This document shows, one piece after another, positions 10,493-20,810 of a stretch of DNA of 64,000 bases (position 1 is its first letter; every line of letters starts with the position of its first letter). Position numbers and translations under genes: made by a program. Source of the stretch: Variovorax sp. V213 (GTDB lineage Bacteria; Pseudomonadota; Gammaproteobacteria; Burkholderiales; Burkholderiaceae_C); contig NZ_AP028664.1 in NCBI RefSeq assembly GCF_041154455.1, forward strand, positions 1,117,001 through 1,181,000. The letters are read 5' to 3'. A model generated the notes under the pieces. That model did not search any database and was not told where the DNA came from. It worked only from the letters and a program-made list of their open reading frames with translations.

Positions 10493-11401
10493 TCAGTCTG
10501 GCGTGACGGTGTGCTGGGCGAGCGCTTCGAGCGCGCGCACCAGCGCGGAATGGTCCTGCTGGCCGTGGCCCAGCGCCGCGCAGGCGTTCATGAGCTGCGC
10601 CGCGCCGGCTGTCTGCGGCAGGGCCACGCCCAGTGCCCGGGCGCTCTGCAGCGCGAGGTTCAAGTCCTTCTGGTGCAGCGAGATGCGGAAGCCCGGCGCG
10701 AAGGTGCGCTTGATCATGCGTTCGCCGTGCACCTCGAGGATGCGCGAGCTGGCGAAACCGCCCATCAGCGCCTGGCGCACCTTGGCCGGATCGGCGCCGG
10801 CCTTGGAAGCGAACAGCAGCGCCTCGCCCACCGCCGCGATGTTCAGCGCCACGATGATCTGGTTGGCCACCTTGCAGACCTGGCCGTCGCCCACGTTGCC
10901 GACCAGCGTGACGTTCTTGCCCATCTTCTCGAGCAGCGGCCGCACCTGGCCGAAGGTGCCTTCGTCGCCGCCGCACATGATGGTGAGGCTCGCGGCCTTG
11001 GCGCCCACTTCGCCGCCGGAGACCGGCGCGTCGACATAGCCGCAGCCGAGCGCGATGATGCGCTTGGCGAAGCCCTTGGTGGCAATCGGATCGATGGAGC
11101 TGCAGTCGACCACGATCTTGCCGCGCGAGTCCTTCAGGCCCTCCGCCACGCCCGGCGTGCCCGGCTCGCCGAACAGCACCTTTTCCACGTCCGGTGTGTC
11201 GGGCACCATGATGAAGATGACGTCGGCCTGGCGCGCCACCTCGGCCGCCGAGGCGCAGATGGTCGCCTTCGAGATGAAGGGCTCGGGCGTGTTGCCCTGG
11301 GTGTTCACGAAAAGCTGGTATCCCGCGTCGAGCAGATGGCCCGCCATGGGCGCGCCCATGATGCCGAGGCCGATGAATCCGATTTTTTGCGATTGCGACA
11401 T
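10493..11401 (-). CDS. glxR: 2-hydroxy-3-oxopropionate (tartronate semialdehyde) reductase
   Basis: Reduces tartronate semialdehyde to D-glycerate with NAD(P)H, the last step of the glycerate pathway. It has 302 aa, with a Rossmann motif GFIGLGIMGAPMAG at 8-21, the substrate loop DAPVSGGEVGA (124-134) and catalytic K177 in GQVCKVANQ, all as in GlxR/GarR. It is the third gene of the gcl-hyi-glxR operon, starting 34 bases after hyi, with AAGGAA upstream. Confidence 0.95.
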   Translation of the reverse strand: MSQSQKIGFIGLGIMGAPMAGHLLDAGYQLFVNTQGNTPEPFISKATICASAAEVARQADVIFIMVPDTPDVEKVLFGEPGTPGVAEGLKDSRGKIVVDCSSIDPIATKGFAKRIIALGCGYVDAPVSGGEVGAKAASLTIMCGGDEGTFGQVRPLLEKMGKNVTLVGNVGDGQVCKVANQIIVALNIAAVGEALLFASKAGADPAKVRQALMGGFASSRILEVHGERMIKRTFAPGFRISLHQKDLNLALQSARALGVALPQTAGAAQLMNACAALGHGQQDHSALVRALEALAQHTVTPD

Positions 11402-11435
11402 GTCTTTAGGTTTCCTTGGATGCTGTTGTCTGGGT

Positions 11436-12221
11436 TCACTTCTGCTGCGTCAGGGCCTGCCGCCATCCGAGTCCTTCGGCGGTGGTGGCGCGCGGCTTGT
11501 ATTCGCAGCCGATCCAGCCGTCGTAGCCGATCGAATCGATGTGCCTGAAGAGCCACGGATAGTTGATTTCGCCCGTGCCCGGTTCGCCGCGCCCGGGGTT
11601 GTCGGCCAGCTGGATGTGGCCGATGCGCGCGAGGTTCTTCGACAGCGTGTTGCCGAGTTCGCCTTCCATGCGCTGCGCGTGATAGATGTCGTATTGCACC
11701 CGCAGGTTGGACGACCCCACCTCGTCGATCAGCGCCAGTGCCTGGTCGGTGCGCGTCAGGAAGAAGCCCGGGATGTCGAAGGTGTTGATCGGCTCGATCA
11801 AGAGGCGCAGGCCCGCCGCCTCGAGCTCGCCGGCGGCCAGGCGCAGGTTCTCGACCACGGTCTTGTGCGCGGCCTCTGTGCTCACGCCGGCCGGCACCTT
11901 GCCGACCAGGCAGTTGAGCTGCGGGCAGCCCAGGGCGGTGGCGTAATCGATGGCCATCGCGATGCCTTCGCGGAACTCGCCGGTGCGGTCCGGATGGCAG
12001 GCGATGCCGCGCTCGCCTTTGTCCCAGTCGCCGGCCGGCAGGTTGTGCAGCACCTGCTGCAGGCCGTTGGTGCGAAGGGCTGCGGCGAGTTCCTTTTTCT
12101 CGAAGGGGTAGGGGAAGAGGTATTCCACCGCTTCGAAGCCTGCTTTGGCGGCGGCCTCGAAGCGTTGCATGAACGGCAGCTCGGTGAAGAGCATCGTGAG
12201 GTTGGCTGCGAACTTGGGCAT
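11436..12221 (-). CDS. hyi: hydroxypyruvate isomerase
   Basis: Interconverts hydroxypyruvate and tartronate semialdehyde. It has 261 aa and a xylose-isomerase-like TIM barrel. The metal-site carboxylates are visible in LLIEPIN and QYDIYHAQRMEG, with a further ADNPGRGEPGTGE loop near the C-terminus. Length and motifs match bacterial Hyi. It lies 17 bases downstream of gcl with GAGGAGA as ribosome site, the usual place for hyi in glyoxylate-utilisation operons. Confidence 0.94.
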   Translation of the reverse strand: MPKFAANLTMLFTELPFMQRFEAAAKAGFEAVEYLFPYPFEKKELAAALRTNGLQQVLHNLPAGDWDKGERGIACHPDRTGEFREGIAMAIDYATALGCPQLNCLVGKVPAGVSTEAAHKTVVENLRLAAGELEAAGLRLLIEPINTFDIPGFFLTRTDQALALIDEVGSSNLRVQYDIYHAQRMEGELGNTLSKNLARIGHIQLADNPGRGEPGTGEINYPWLFRHIDSIGYDGWIGCEYKPRATTAEGLGWRQALTQQK

Positions 12222-12238
12222 GGTGCGTGTCTCCTCGC

Positions 12239-14032
<1,794 letters not shown>

Positions 14033-14108
14033 GGGACTGTCTCCTTGAGTGAGGTCCACTGTAGGAAGCGCAGGCCATTCGAAGAAGACGGCTGCAGGCC
14101 ATAAAACC

Positions 14109-14125
14109 TATTCCACAGCGGAATA
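14109..14125. promoter_or_regulatory. LysR-type operator between gcl and its regulator
   Basis: TATTCC-N5-GGAATA is a perfect 6-base inverted repeat with the T-N11-A geometry of LysR recognition sites. It lies in the 111-base gap between gcl (leftward) and lysR (rightward), 19 bases before the lysR start. It is the natural site for autoregulation and gcl activation. Confidence 0.7.
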
Positions 14126-14143
14126 AGTCAGTACGATCCGGCC

Positions 14144-15046
14144 ATGGACAGATTGCTCGCAATGGAAATGTTCGTGCGCGTGGTCGAGACCGGCAGCTTC
14201 TCGAAAGCAGCGCTCGAGTTCCACACCACGCAGCCCACCGTCACCAAGCAGGTCGCGGCCACCGAGGCGCGCCTGAAGGTACGGCTGCTCAACCGCAACA
14301 CGCGCGGCGTGAGCCTCACGGAGCCAGGCGCGCTCTACTACGAGAAGTGCAAGAACATCGTGCGCGAGGCCGAGGAAGCCGAGAGCATCGTGCAACTGCG
14401 CCAGAACCAGGCGCAGGGGCTGCTGCGCGTGGGCACCTCGGTGGCCTTCGGCCGCCGCGTGGTGGTGCCGCTGGCGCTCGAGTACATGCGCCGGCATCCG
14501 CAGGTGCAGCTCGACCTGAGCTTCGAGGACCGCTATGTCGACCTCATCGCGCAGGGCATCGACGTGGCCATCCGCATGGGCAAGCTGGCCGATTCCTCGC
14601 TGGGCGCGCGCTATCTCGGCACCAACCCCTGGGCGATGGTCGCGGCGCCCGGCTACCTGAAGAAGCACGGCACGCCCAGGCGGGCGCAGGACCTGAGCGC
14701 GCACGTGGCCCTCATCTACAGCAGCGTGGTGGGCGACGAGTTCTGGCGCATGCACACGCCCAAGGGCGACGCGGTGACGGTGCCTGTCTCGGGCCGCTTC
14801 CGCTCCAACAACCTTTCGGCCGTGCTGGCCGCGGCGCGCGACGGCCTGGGCATTGCGCTCATGCCGCGCTACGTGGCGAGCGAGTCGCTGGCCTCGGGCA
14901 AGGTGGTCGAAGTGCTCGGCGACCATGCCCTGCCCGAGCAGGAGATCCACGCCGTCTTCCCCTCGCCCAAGCTGGTGCCGGGCAAGGTGTCGGGCTTCGT
15001 GGCCTTCCTGCAGGGGCGGTTTGCCGAAGGGTGGTGGGCGGCCTGA
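14144..15046 (+). CDS. LysR-family regulator, probable activator of gcl-hyi-glxR
   Basis: Transcription factor of 300 aa. The N-terminal winged helix-turn-helix covers residues 1-60 (FVRVVETGSFSKAALEF, TQPTVTKQVAATEARL), followed by a periplasmic-binding-like effector domain (GLLRVGTSVAFGRRVVVP to the C-terminus). It is divergently placed from gcl with a shared LysR-type operator at 14109-14125. The effector could be glyoxylate or a pathway intermediate; that is inference from position. Confidence 0.9.
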   Translation: MDRLLAMEMFVRVVETGSFSKAALEFHTTQPTVTKQVAATEARLKVRLLNRNTRGVSLTEPGALYYEKCKNIVREAEEAESIVQLRQNQAQGLLRVGTSVAFGRRVVVPLALEYMRRHPQVQLDLSFEDRYVDLIAQGIDVAIRMGKLADSSLGARYLGTNPWAMVAAPGYLKKHGTPRRAQDLSAHVALIYSSVVGDEFWRMHTPKGDAVTVPVSGRFRSNNLSAVLAAARDGLGIALMPRYVASESLASGKVVEVLGDHALPEQEIHAVFPSPKLVPGKVSGFVAFLQGRFAEGWWAA

Positions 15047-15064
15047 GCGCGCCCGCGATGCGCT

Positions 15065-16561
15065 TCAGGCCGGCACGAAGGCGCCGTGCAGGCCCAGCGG
15101 CAGTGCGTAGGGCAGCGTGGCCTGCGCCACCGGTCCTGCCGCCAGGTGGTCGGCCGCGAAGCACGACAGCACCGTCTTCTGCCGGCCGAAATCGAGCACC
15201 GTGCCCAGCACCCAGCCCGGCCTGGTGCCGTCCGGCACGAAGACATGCTCTTCCACCATGGCCTGCGTGCCGTAGCTGAAGCGCTGGCTGCGGCCGCTTT
15301 CGACATCGGTTCGCGCGATCGCGCCGAAGCCCGGCACATCGAGGCGCGTCTGCGCGGCGTGAACCACATGGCGATGGCGCAGGCCGACGCGCCGCGGGTC
15401 GATGCGCGGAAACTCGGCTTCCTGCGCCAGCGCCTGCTGCGTGGCCTTGCCGGTGCCGAGGTTCAGCGTGGCGACAGTCAGCCGCGGGTCGGTGCTCTTC
15501 ACGCGGCGCGCGCGCATCACTTCGCGGTTGGTCGTGAACACCGAATCGGCGTTGTCCGAACGCACGTAGTCGATGTGCACGAGCGTGCCGCGCGGCGTGT
15601 CTTCTTCCCAGGCATTGCCCACATGGAACAGGAAGCCGGCCGGCAGCGAAAGCATCTGGCGCCGCTCCCAGTTCTGCTTGTCGATCACCAGCGCGCGCAT
15701 GCCAAGTTCCGGCCGCCAGACGTGGGCATCGAGAAAGCTCGCGCCGGCCTCCTTGCGCCTGCCGTCGTAGACCAGCGGCGGCATCAGGAACACCAGGTGC
15801 CGCTCGGTCACGGCGAAGTCGTGGACCATCGGCATGTCGGCCACCGGCACCACGGCCACGCGGCGCAGCGCGCCTTCGGGCGCGATCTCGTACAGCGCCA
15901 GCAGACCCTGGCCGGAGCTCACGCCAAAGTTCCAGACGGTGCCGTCCGGATCGACCTTGGGATGGGCCGAGAACGGCATGCCCGCGAGGTCGGCGCGCCA
16001 GGTCTTCACGCCCAGCGTATCCAGCGTGCGCGCGTCGACGCGCGTGGCCGAGCCGCCTTCCCACAGCGCCAGCACCTCGCCCTGCATCGGCAGTACGCTG
16101 GTGTTGGCGACGTTGATGCTGTCGGCCGAGGTCGGCGGCTCGACGCCCGGCGGGATGGTGCCGAAGGCCTCGAACAGGCGGCGGCCGGCCCGCACCTCGG
16201 CCACGCGCTTGGGCGTGGCGACATAGCGGCCCTGGTGCCGCACTTCGGCCCCCTCGATCGCGAAGCGGTGCACCATGCCGTCGCCGTCGAACCAGTGGTG
16301 GTAGCGTTCGCCGCCCAGGTCGTGGCCGGCCGGGCCGATGCGAAACAGCGTGCCGGCCACGGCATCGGGAAACCGCCCGCGCACTGTGGCGCGGGTGAGC
16401 GGCAGGTCGTCCACGGGCGTCGCGAAGCCGGTCTTCCACGGCGCGCCGGCGGCTTCGAACCGGGCTTGCCAGTCCTCCGTGCCGGCCGCGCGGGCCAGCG
16501 GTGCCAAGAGGGGCAGGGCGCCGGCCGAAGCCAGCAGGCGCAGGAGTTCGCGTCGTTCCAT
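15065..16561 (-). CDS. carotenoid oxygenase family protein with export signal
   Basis: Non-haem iron dioxygenase of the carotenoid-cleavage/lignostilbene-dioxygenase family, 498 aa. The four iron-binding histidines can be placed at H200 (FSAHPKVD), H247 (MVHDFAVT), H313 (LFHVGNA) and H492 (GLHGAFV). The unusual feature is an N-terminal leader, MERRELLRLLASAGALPLLAPLARAA (residues 1-26), with a twin-arginine-like start, suggesting export. Most studied bacterial members are cytosolic. It follows the DUF2141 gene by 13 bases, and GAGGAG precedes the start. The substrate (stilbene, carotenoid or lignin fragment) is unknown. Confidence 0.88.
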   Translation of the reverse strand: MERRELLRLLASAGALPLLAPLARAAGTEDWQARFEAAGAPWKTGFATPVDDLPLTRATVRGRFPDAVAGTLFRIGPAGHDLGGERYHHWFDGDGMVHRFAIEGAEVRHQGRYVATPKRVAEVRAGRRLFEAFGTIPPGVEPPTSADSINVANTSVLPMQGEVLALWEGGSATRVDARTLDTLGVKTWRADLAGMPFSAHPKVDPDGTVWNFGVSSGQGLLALYEIAPEGALRRVAVVPVADMPMVHDFAVTERHLVFLMPPLVYDGRRKEAGASFLDAHVWRPELGMRALVIDKQNWERRQMLSLPAGFLFHVGNAWEEDTPRGTLVHIDYVRSDNADSVFTTNREVMRARRVKSTDPRLTVATLNLGTGKATQQALAQEAEFPRIDPRRVGLRHRHVVHAAQTRLDVPGFGAIARTDVESGRSQRFSYGTQAMVEEHVFVPDGTRPGWVLGTVLDFGRQKTVLSCFAADHLAAGPVAQATLPYALPLGLHGAFVPA

Positions 16562-16574
16562 GGCGGTCTTCTCC

Positions 16575-17006
16575 TCAGCGCAGGTGAATGACGGTCTGCA
16601 GGTCGGCCTCGACGCTGAAGGCCGCGGCTTCGAAGGCGGGCGCGGCGCGGTTGCCCTTCGCGTCGTTCGAGAAGCCGTAGCGCTCGGTCGGCATGCCCAT
16701 GAGGTTGGTGTCGAGCTTGCCGTTGCCGTTCTCGTCGGCGAAGGCCCGCAGCGCGTAGCGCCCCGGCGCCAGTCCCGTGAATACGAGCCGGGCCTTGCCG
16801 CCCTGCATCGGCGCGGTCTGCGACGCCAGGGCCTTGCTGTCGGCGTAGCTGGCGGCGTCGTTGTACAGCGCCACGTAGAGCGTGGCTTCGGCGGCCGGCC
16901 CGTCGGCCACGTTCAGGCTCAGGTCGGCCGCCAGCGCGGCCAGCGGGGAGAGGAGCGCGGCGGTGCACAGGGCGCGCACACCCGGTCGGGGCAGTAGAAA
17001 GTTCAT
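16575..17006 (-). CDS. DUF2141 family exported protein
   Basis: A 143-aa protein with a signal peptide (GVRALCTAALLSPLAALAA) and the DUF2141 signature FADENGNGKLDTNLMGMPTE followed by YGFSN at about residues 85-110, resembling a calcium-loop-like segment. The start at 17006 (MNFLLPRPG) is chosen over an upstream frame extension because AGAGG precedes it. It is co-transcribed with the carotenoid-oxygenase-like gene, an association that may mean a shared role in pigment or envelope chemistry. The molecular function of the family is unknown. Confidence 0.82.
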   Translation of the reverse strand: MNFLLPRPGVRALCTAALLSPLAALAADLSLNVADGPAAEATLYVALYNDAASYADSKALASQTAPMQGGKARLVFTGLAPGRYALRAFADENGNGKLDTNLMGMPTERYGFSNDAKGNRAAPAFEAAAFSVEADLQTVIHLR

Positions 17007-17181
17007 TGGCAAGACCTCTTCTGGAAGTTGGAGGCCTCGACGATCTCGCAGCCGGCACGCGCTCGCCAGCACCATGCGACGGAATGGGAAAACGCGCGCG
17101 CGAAATGCACGCAGCAGGCGCGGGGCGCACCCGCCTCGGTGCCCGGGGCCACCTCGCCTGGACGGCCTTCAAGGGCTTGTG

Positions 17182-18264
17182 TCAGCCGTTGTGCTTGTCG
17201 TCGCCGGGGCTGGCTTCGAGCTGGCCCGACTCCACGAACAGGCTCCACGCCGCCATGAACAGCGCCGCGATCACCGGTCCGATCACGAAGCCGTTGATGC
17301 CGAAGATCGCCATGCCGCCGATGGTCGACATCAGCACGATGTAGTCCGGCATCTGCGTGTCCTTGCCCACCAGCACCGGGCGCAGGATGTTGTCGACCAG
17401 CCCGATCACGAACACGCCGACGAAGATCAGGATGCCGCCCTGCCAGAAATGGCCCGTGGCAAGGTAGTAGATGGCCACCGGCCCCCAGATGAGCGCCGCG
17501 CCCACGGCGGGCAGCAGCGAGAGAAAGGCCATCAGCACGGCCCACAGCAGCGCGCCCTGCACGCCCAGCAGCCAGAACGCCAGCCCGCCGATGGCGCCCT
17601 GCGCAATGGCCACCGCCACGTTGCCCTTCACGGTCGCGCGGATCACGGTGGTGAACTTGTTGAGCAGGTAGTGCGTGTGCGGCTTGGCCAGCGGCAGTGC
17701 TTCGCGCATCATCTTGGAGAGCGCCGCGCCGTCGCGCACCAGGAAATACAGCAGGTACAGCATCACGAAGAAGCTGATGACGAAGTCGAAGGTGTTCTGG
17801 CCGATGGTGAGCGCCTGGCCTGCGATGAGCTGGCTGCCTTGCGCGGCGCCTGCGGAAATGCGGGCCTGCCAGGCTTCCATGTCGCCGAGGTTGAAGCGGT
17901 CGAAGATGCTCAGAAGCCATTGCGGCACGGCGTTGAGGATCTGCTGGAAGTAGGCCGCGAAATTGATCTGCCCCGAGCGGATGTTCTGCGTGACCTGCAC
18001 GATTTCCTGCACCAGCGACACCCCGACCATGGCCAGCGGAAGAATCACGATGAACAGGCAGATGGCCAGCGTCGAGAGCGCCGCGGCGTTGTGCCAGCCG
18101 GGCATTTTCTTGAGCAGCCGCTTGTAGAGCGGTGTGAACAGAATCGCCAGCGCAACGCCCCACAGCACCGCGCCGAAGAACGGCATCAGCACCCAGAGAA
18201 AGGCCACGGTGACGACGGCGAGCAGGGCGAGGAACACGCCGCGCTGGAGTTGGGGTGAGTTCAT
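17182..18264 (-). CDS. AI-2E family transporter (TqsA/PerM-like membrane protein)
   Basis: Polytopic inner-membrane protein of 360 aa with about eight hydrophobic segments, including LALLAVVTVAFLWVLMPFF (12-30), LAICLFIVILPLAMVGVSLV (60-80) and the GALLWAVLMAFLSLLPAVGA segment with LPAVGAALIWGP that typifies the AI-2E/UPF0118 family. Members export autoinducer-2 or act in cation/proton antiport; the actual substrate is not predictable. It is the last leftward gene after dctA-gntR, separated by 106 bases. The start at 18264 has only a weak ribosome site. Confidence 0.88.
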   Translation of the reverse strand: MNSPQLQRGVFLALLAVVTVAFLWVLMPFFGAVLWGVALAILFTPLYKRLLKKMPGWHNAAALSTLAICLFIVILPLAMVGVSLVQEIVQVTQNIRSGQINFAAYFQQILNAVPQWLLSIFDRFNLGDMEAWQARISAGAAQGSQLIAGQALTIGQNTFDFVISFFVMLYLLYFLVRDGAALSKMMREALPLAKPHTHYLLNKFTTVIRATVKGNVAVAIAQGAIGGLAFWLLGVQGALLWAVLMAFLSLLPAVGAALIWGPVAIYYLATGHFWQGGILIFVGVFVIGLVDNILRPVLVGKDTQMPDYIVLMSTIGGMAIFGINGFVIGPVIAALFMAAWSLFVESGQLEASPGDDKHNG

Positions 18265-18370
18265 AGGTGATTCGGACTGTAGCCGAGCCGGAACGCACGC
18301 CCGTGTCGGTCGGCATGCACTTGTCCTTGTGGCCGCGCCGGCGGGCCGGGCCGCAGCCCGCTGCGGCGCT

Positions 18371-19075
18371 TCAGCGCCGGGCGCGCGGCAGCGCCACCGG
18401 CGCCAGCGTGGCGCGCAGCCGGGCCGGCGCGTCGGGCTCGGCCGCGGTCTCCACCTCGAGCGAGCGTTCGACATTGCCGATGTGTTCGATCATCAGCGTG
18501 CGCGCCCTGGCCGTGTCGCCGGCCTCCAGTGCGGCGACGATGGCGCCATGCTCCGCGCACGATTGCCCGGCTTCGTGCTTCGACTGGTAGAGCGTGGCCG
18601 CCAGCGTCGTGCGGGCCGTCAGGTCGCGCAGCACGTCGACCAGCAATTGGTGCCCCATCTGCTCGGCGAGGCAGACATGAAAGTCCGCCAGCAGGAAAGC
18701 GCGGGTGGCGGCGTCGGCGGCCTCGATGGCACGCCGCTCGTCGGCAATGTGGTCGCGCAGCTTGCGAATCACCTTTTGCAGCGGGCGGCCTTCGCTTTCG
18801 GCCAGGATGCCCGCTTCGACGATGCGCCGCGCCGAGAAGGCATCGCGCGCTTCTTCGGCCGAGGGCTCCACCACGTACCAGCCGCGGCGCGACTGCACCT
18901 CGACGAAGCCGCGTGCCTGCAGCTGCATGAGCGCCTCGCGCACCATGGTCCGGCTGACCGCGAAGTTCTCGGCCAGCGCCTGCTCGCCAAGCCGCTCGCC
19001 GGGCGCGAGCTTTTGCGCCAGGATGGCCTCGACCACGCGCTCCGCGATGGACGTGGGAGTGACGTCGGTGCTCAT
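18371..19075 (-). CDS. GntR-family regulator with FCD domain, likely regulator of dctA
   Basis: Regulator of 234 aa. The N-terminal winged helix is at about residues 10-75 (LAPGERLGEQALAENFAVSRTMVREAL), then an all-helical FCD ligand domain with metal-binding-type residues in ADFHVCLAEQMG and CAEHGAIVAALEAGD. It starts 5 bases after the dctA stop, so the two form an operon. Candidate FCD-type operator sequences lie upstream of dctA at 20436-20469. Likely senses a C4-dicarboxylate or related acid (inference). Confidence 0.9.
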   Translation of the reverse strand: MSTDVTPTSIAERVVEAILAQKLAPGERLGEQALAENFAVSRTMVREALMQLQARGFVEVQSRRGWYVVEPSAEEARDAFSARRIVEAGILAESEGRPLQKVIRKLRDHIADERRAIEAADAATRAFLLADFHVCLAEQMGHQLLVDVLRDLTARTTLAATLYQSKHEAGQSCAEHGAIVAALEAGDTARARTLMIEHIGNVERSLEVETAAEPDAPARLRATLAPVALPRARR

Positions 19076-19080
19076 CGGTT

Positions 19081-20415
19081 TCAGCGGCCGCCGGCGCCCG
19101 CGCCCAAAGGCGCCGCCGGAAGTTCGGGCTCGGCCAGCGGCTCGTCGTCGGGCGAGTCGGTACCGTTGAGCACGGCGTGGGCGCGTTCGCGGTCGATGTC
19201 GCCTTCCCAGGCGGCGATAGCCACCGTGGCCACGCAATTGCCGATCAGGTTGCCCAGCGCGCGGGCGATGCCCATGAACCAGTCGACCGAAAGTACCAGC
19301 ACCAGCCCGATGGCGGGAATGGCGGGAATCGCATGCAGCGTGGCCGCCAGCACCACGATGGCCGAGCCCGGCACGCCGTGTGCGCCCTTGGAGGTGACCA
19401 GCGCAATGGCCAGGATGGTCAGCAGGTCCGCCATCGAGATCGGCGTGTTGGTGGCCTGCGCGATGAACACGGCCGCCAGTGTGATGTAGATCGAGAACGC
19501 GTCCAGGTTGAACGAGTAGCCGGTGGGAATCACCAGGCCCACCGTCGAATCTCGGATGCCCATGCGGCGCAGCTTGGCCATGATCTGCGGCAGCACGCTG
19601 TCCGACGAGGTGGTGGCGAACACGATGGCGAGCTCTTCGCGCAGGTAGCGCAGCAGCTTCCACAGGCTGAAGCCAGACATGCGCATGACCAGCCCGAGCA
19701 CCACGAACACGAAGATCAGCACCGCGCCGTAGAAGAGGGCGACCAGCATGCCGAGCTGCTTGAGCGAGCCGATGCCGTATTTGCCCACGGTGAAGGCAAT
19801 GGCGCCCAGCACGCCGAGCGGCGCCAGCTTGATGATGATGCCCATGATCTTGAACAGCACCAGCGACAGCGCGTCCACCACCACGCCCACCGGCTTGCCG
19901 CGATCGCCCAGCAGCGACAGCGCGCAGCCGAACAGCACCGCGAACAGCAGCACCTGCAGCACGTCGCCGGTGGCGAAGGCGTTCACCACCGTGGTGGGAA
20001 TCAGCTTCATCAGGAACTCGACCGTGCCTCCGCTCGTGAGCTTGTCGGCGTTCGAGGCATAGGCGCTCATGGCGGTGGCGTCGAGCTTGCCCGGGTCCAC
20101 GTTCATGCCCACGCCGGGCTGGAACACGAAGGCCAGCACCAGGCCCATCGCCAGCGCGATGGTGGTCAGCACCTCGAAGTAGATCAGCGCTTTCACGCCG
20201 ACCCGGCCCACGCGCTTCAGGTCGCCCGCTCCGGCGATGCCGTGCACCACCACGCAGAACACCAGCACCGGGATGATCATCTTGATCAGCTTGATGAAGC
20301 CGTCGCCGAGCGGCTTGAGCTTGACGGCGAATTCCGGCACGAAGAGTCCGGCCAGCACGCCGAGCACCAGCGCGATGACGACCTGGCCGAATAAGGATTT
20401 GACGAAGCGGGGCAT
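19081..20415 (-). CDS. dctA: C4-dicarboxylate:cation symporter DctA
   Basis: Inner-membrane importer of succinate, fumarate and malate, 444 aa, DAACS family. Recognisable segments are the first helix LFGQVVIALVLGVLAGLFVPE, the serine-rich re-entrant loop FATTSSDSVLP and PTGYSFNLDAFSIY. The ATG at 20415 has GGAAGG upstream; an open frame further upstream has no ribosome site. It is cotranscribed with a GntR regulator and lies near a KgtP-like symporter and a DctS/DctR-like sensor system, together a dicarboxylate uptake locus. Confidence 0.94.
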   Translation of the reverse strand: MPRFVKSLFGQVVIALVLGVLAGLFVPEFAVKLKPLGDGFIKLIKMIIPVLVFCVVVHGIAGAGDLKRVGRVGVKALIYFEVLTTIALAMGLVLAFVFQPGVGMNVDPGKLDATAMSAYASNADKLTSGGTVEFLMKLIPTTVVNAFATGDVLQVLLFAVLFGCALSLLGDRGKPVGVVVDALSLVLFKIMGIIIKLAPLGVLGAIAFTVGKYGIGSLKQLGMLVALFYGAVLIFVFVVLGLVMRMSGFSLWKLLRYLREELAIVFATTSSDSVLPQIMAKLRRMGIRDSTVGLVIPTGYSFNLDAFSIYITLAAVFIAQATNTPISMADLLTILAIALVTSKGAHGVPGSAIVVLAATLHAIPAIPAIGLVLVLSVDWFMGIARALGNLIGNCVATVAIAAWEGDIDRERAHAVLNGTDSPDDEPLAEPELPAAPLGAGAGGR

Positions 20416-20435
20416 GGGAAGAACCTTCCAAGCAG

Positions 20436-20469
20436 TTGAATGCAAGATCAACCAAATCTTGCATACAAG
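20436..20469. promoter_or_regulatory. paired FCD-GntR-type operator sequences upstream of dctA
   Basis: CTTGCATACAAG at 20458-20469 is a nearly symmetrical 12-mer fitting the TnGTnnnACnA-like style of FadR/FCD operators. A second related half-palindrome, TTGAATGCAAG, is at 20436-20446. They lie 21-54 bases upstream of the dctA start and are probably bound by the GntR encoded immediately downstream of dctA. Confidence 0.5.
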
Positions 20470-20545
20470 CAATGTAGGCAACAGCTGCCCCGGCCGGGGA
20501 GAGGGTATTCCCGGGCTCGACCCCCTGCCTACGGGGAATTAAGTT

Positions 20546-20791
20546 GTGGACTGGGGAATAAAGCTCTGGACTTTCTACGACGCGGGAGGCGTGCAACTCA
20601 ACCACCGCGCGTGGAACCGCACCGGCAGCACCAGCAGCAACCGCGCGCATCTGGCTGGCGCCGGTCTGGGTGTGGGCTGGGCGACGGACAAGCTGGCGTT
20701 CTCGCTCACCTCGGCCTGGGCCACCGAGGGCCGGGCCAGCGATGGCCGCCGCGGCGCGCGGCTGTGGGCGCAGGCGACCGTGGCGTTCTGA
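20546..20791 (+). pseudogene. C-terminal relic of a two-partner-secretion outer-membrane protein (TpsB/ShlB family)
   Basis: Only about 80 codons remain. From about 20561 the frame reads LWTFYDAGGVQLNHRAW, then LAGAGLGVGWATDKLAFSLT and RLWAQATVAF to the stop. This pattern (FYDAG strand, glycine-rich beta-strands, terminal phenylalanine) is the end of ShlB/FhaC-type beta-barrels, normally 500-600 residues long. No POTRA or upstream barrel sequence is present, as the preceding 130 bases are the dctA promoter region. I read it as a deletion remnant on the opposite strand from its neighbours. An ATG at 20546 is probably fortuitous. Confidence 0.6.
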
Positions 20792-20810
20792 ATCGCTGCA
20801 GCTTCTTCGC

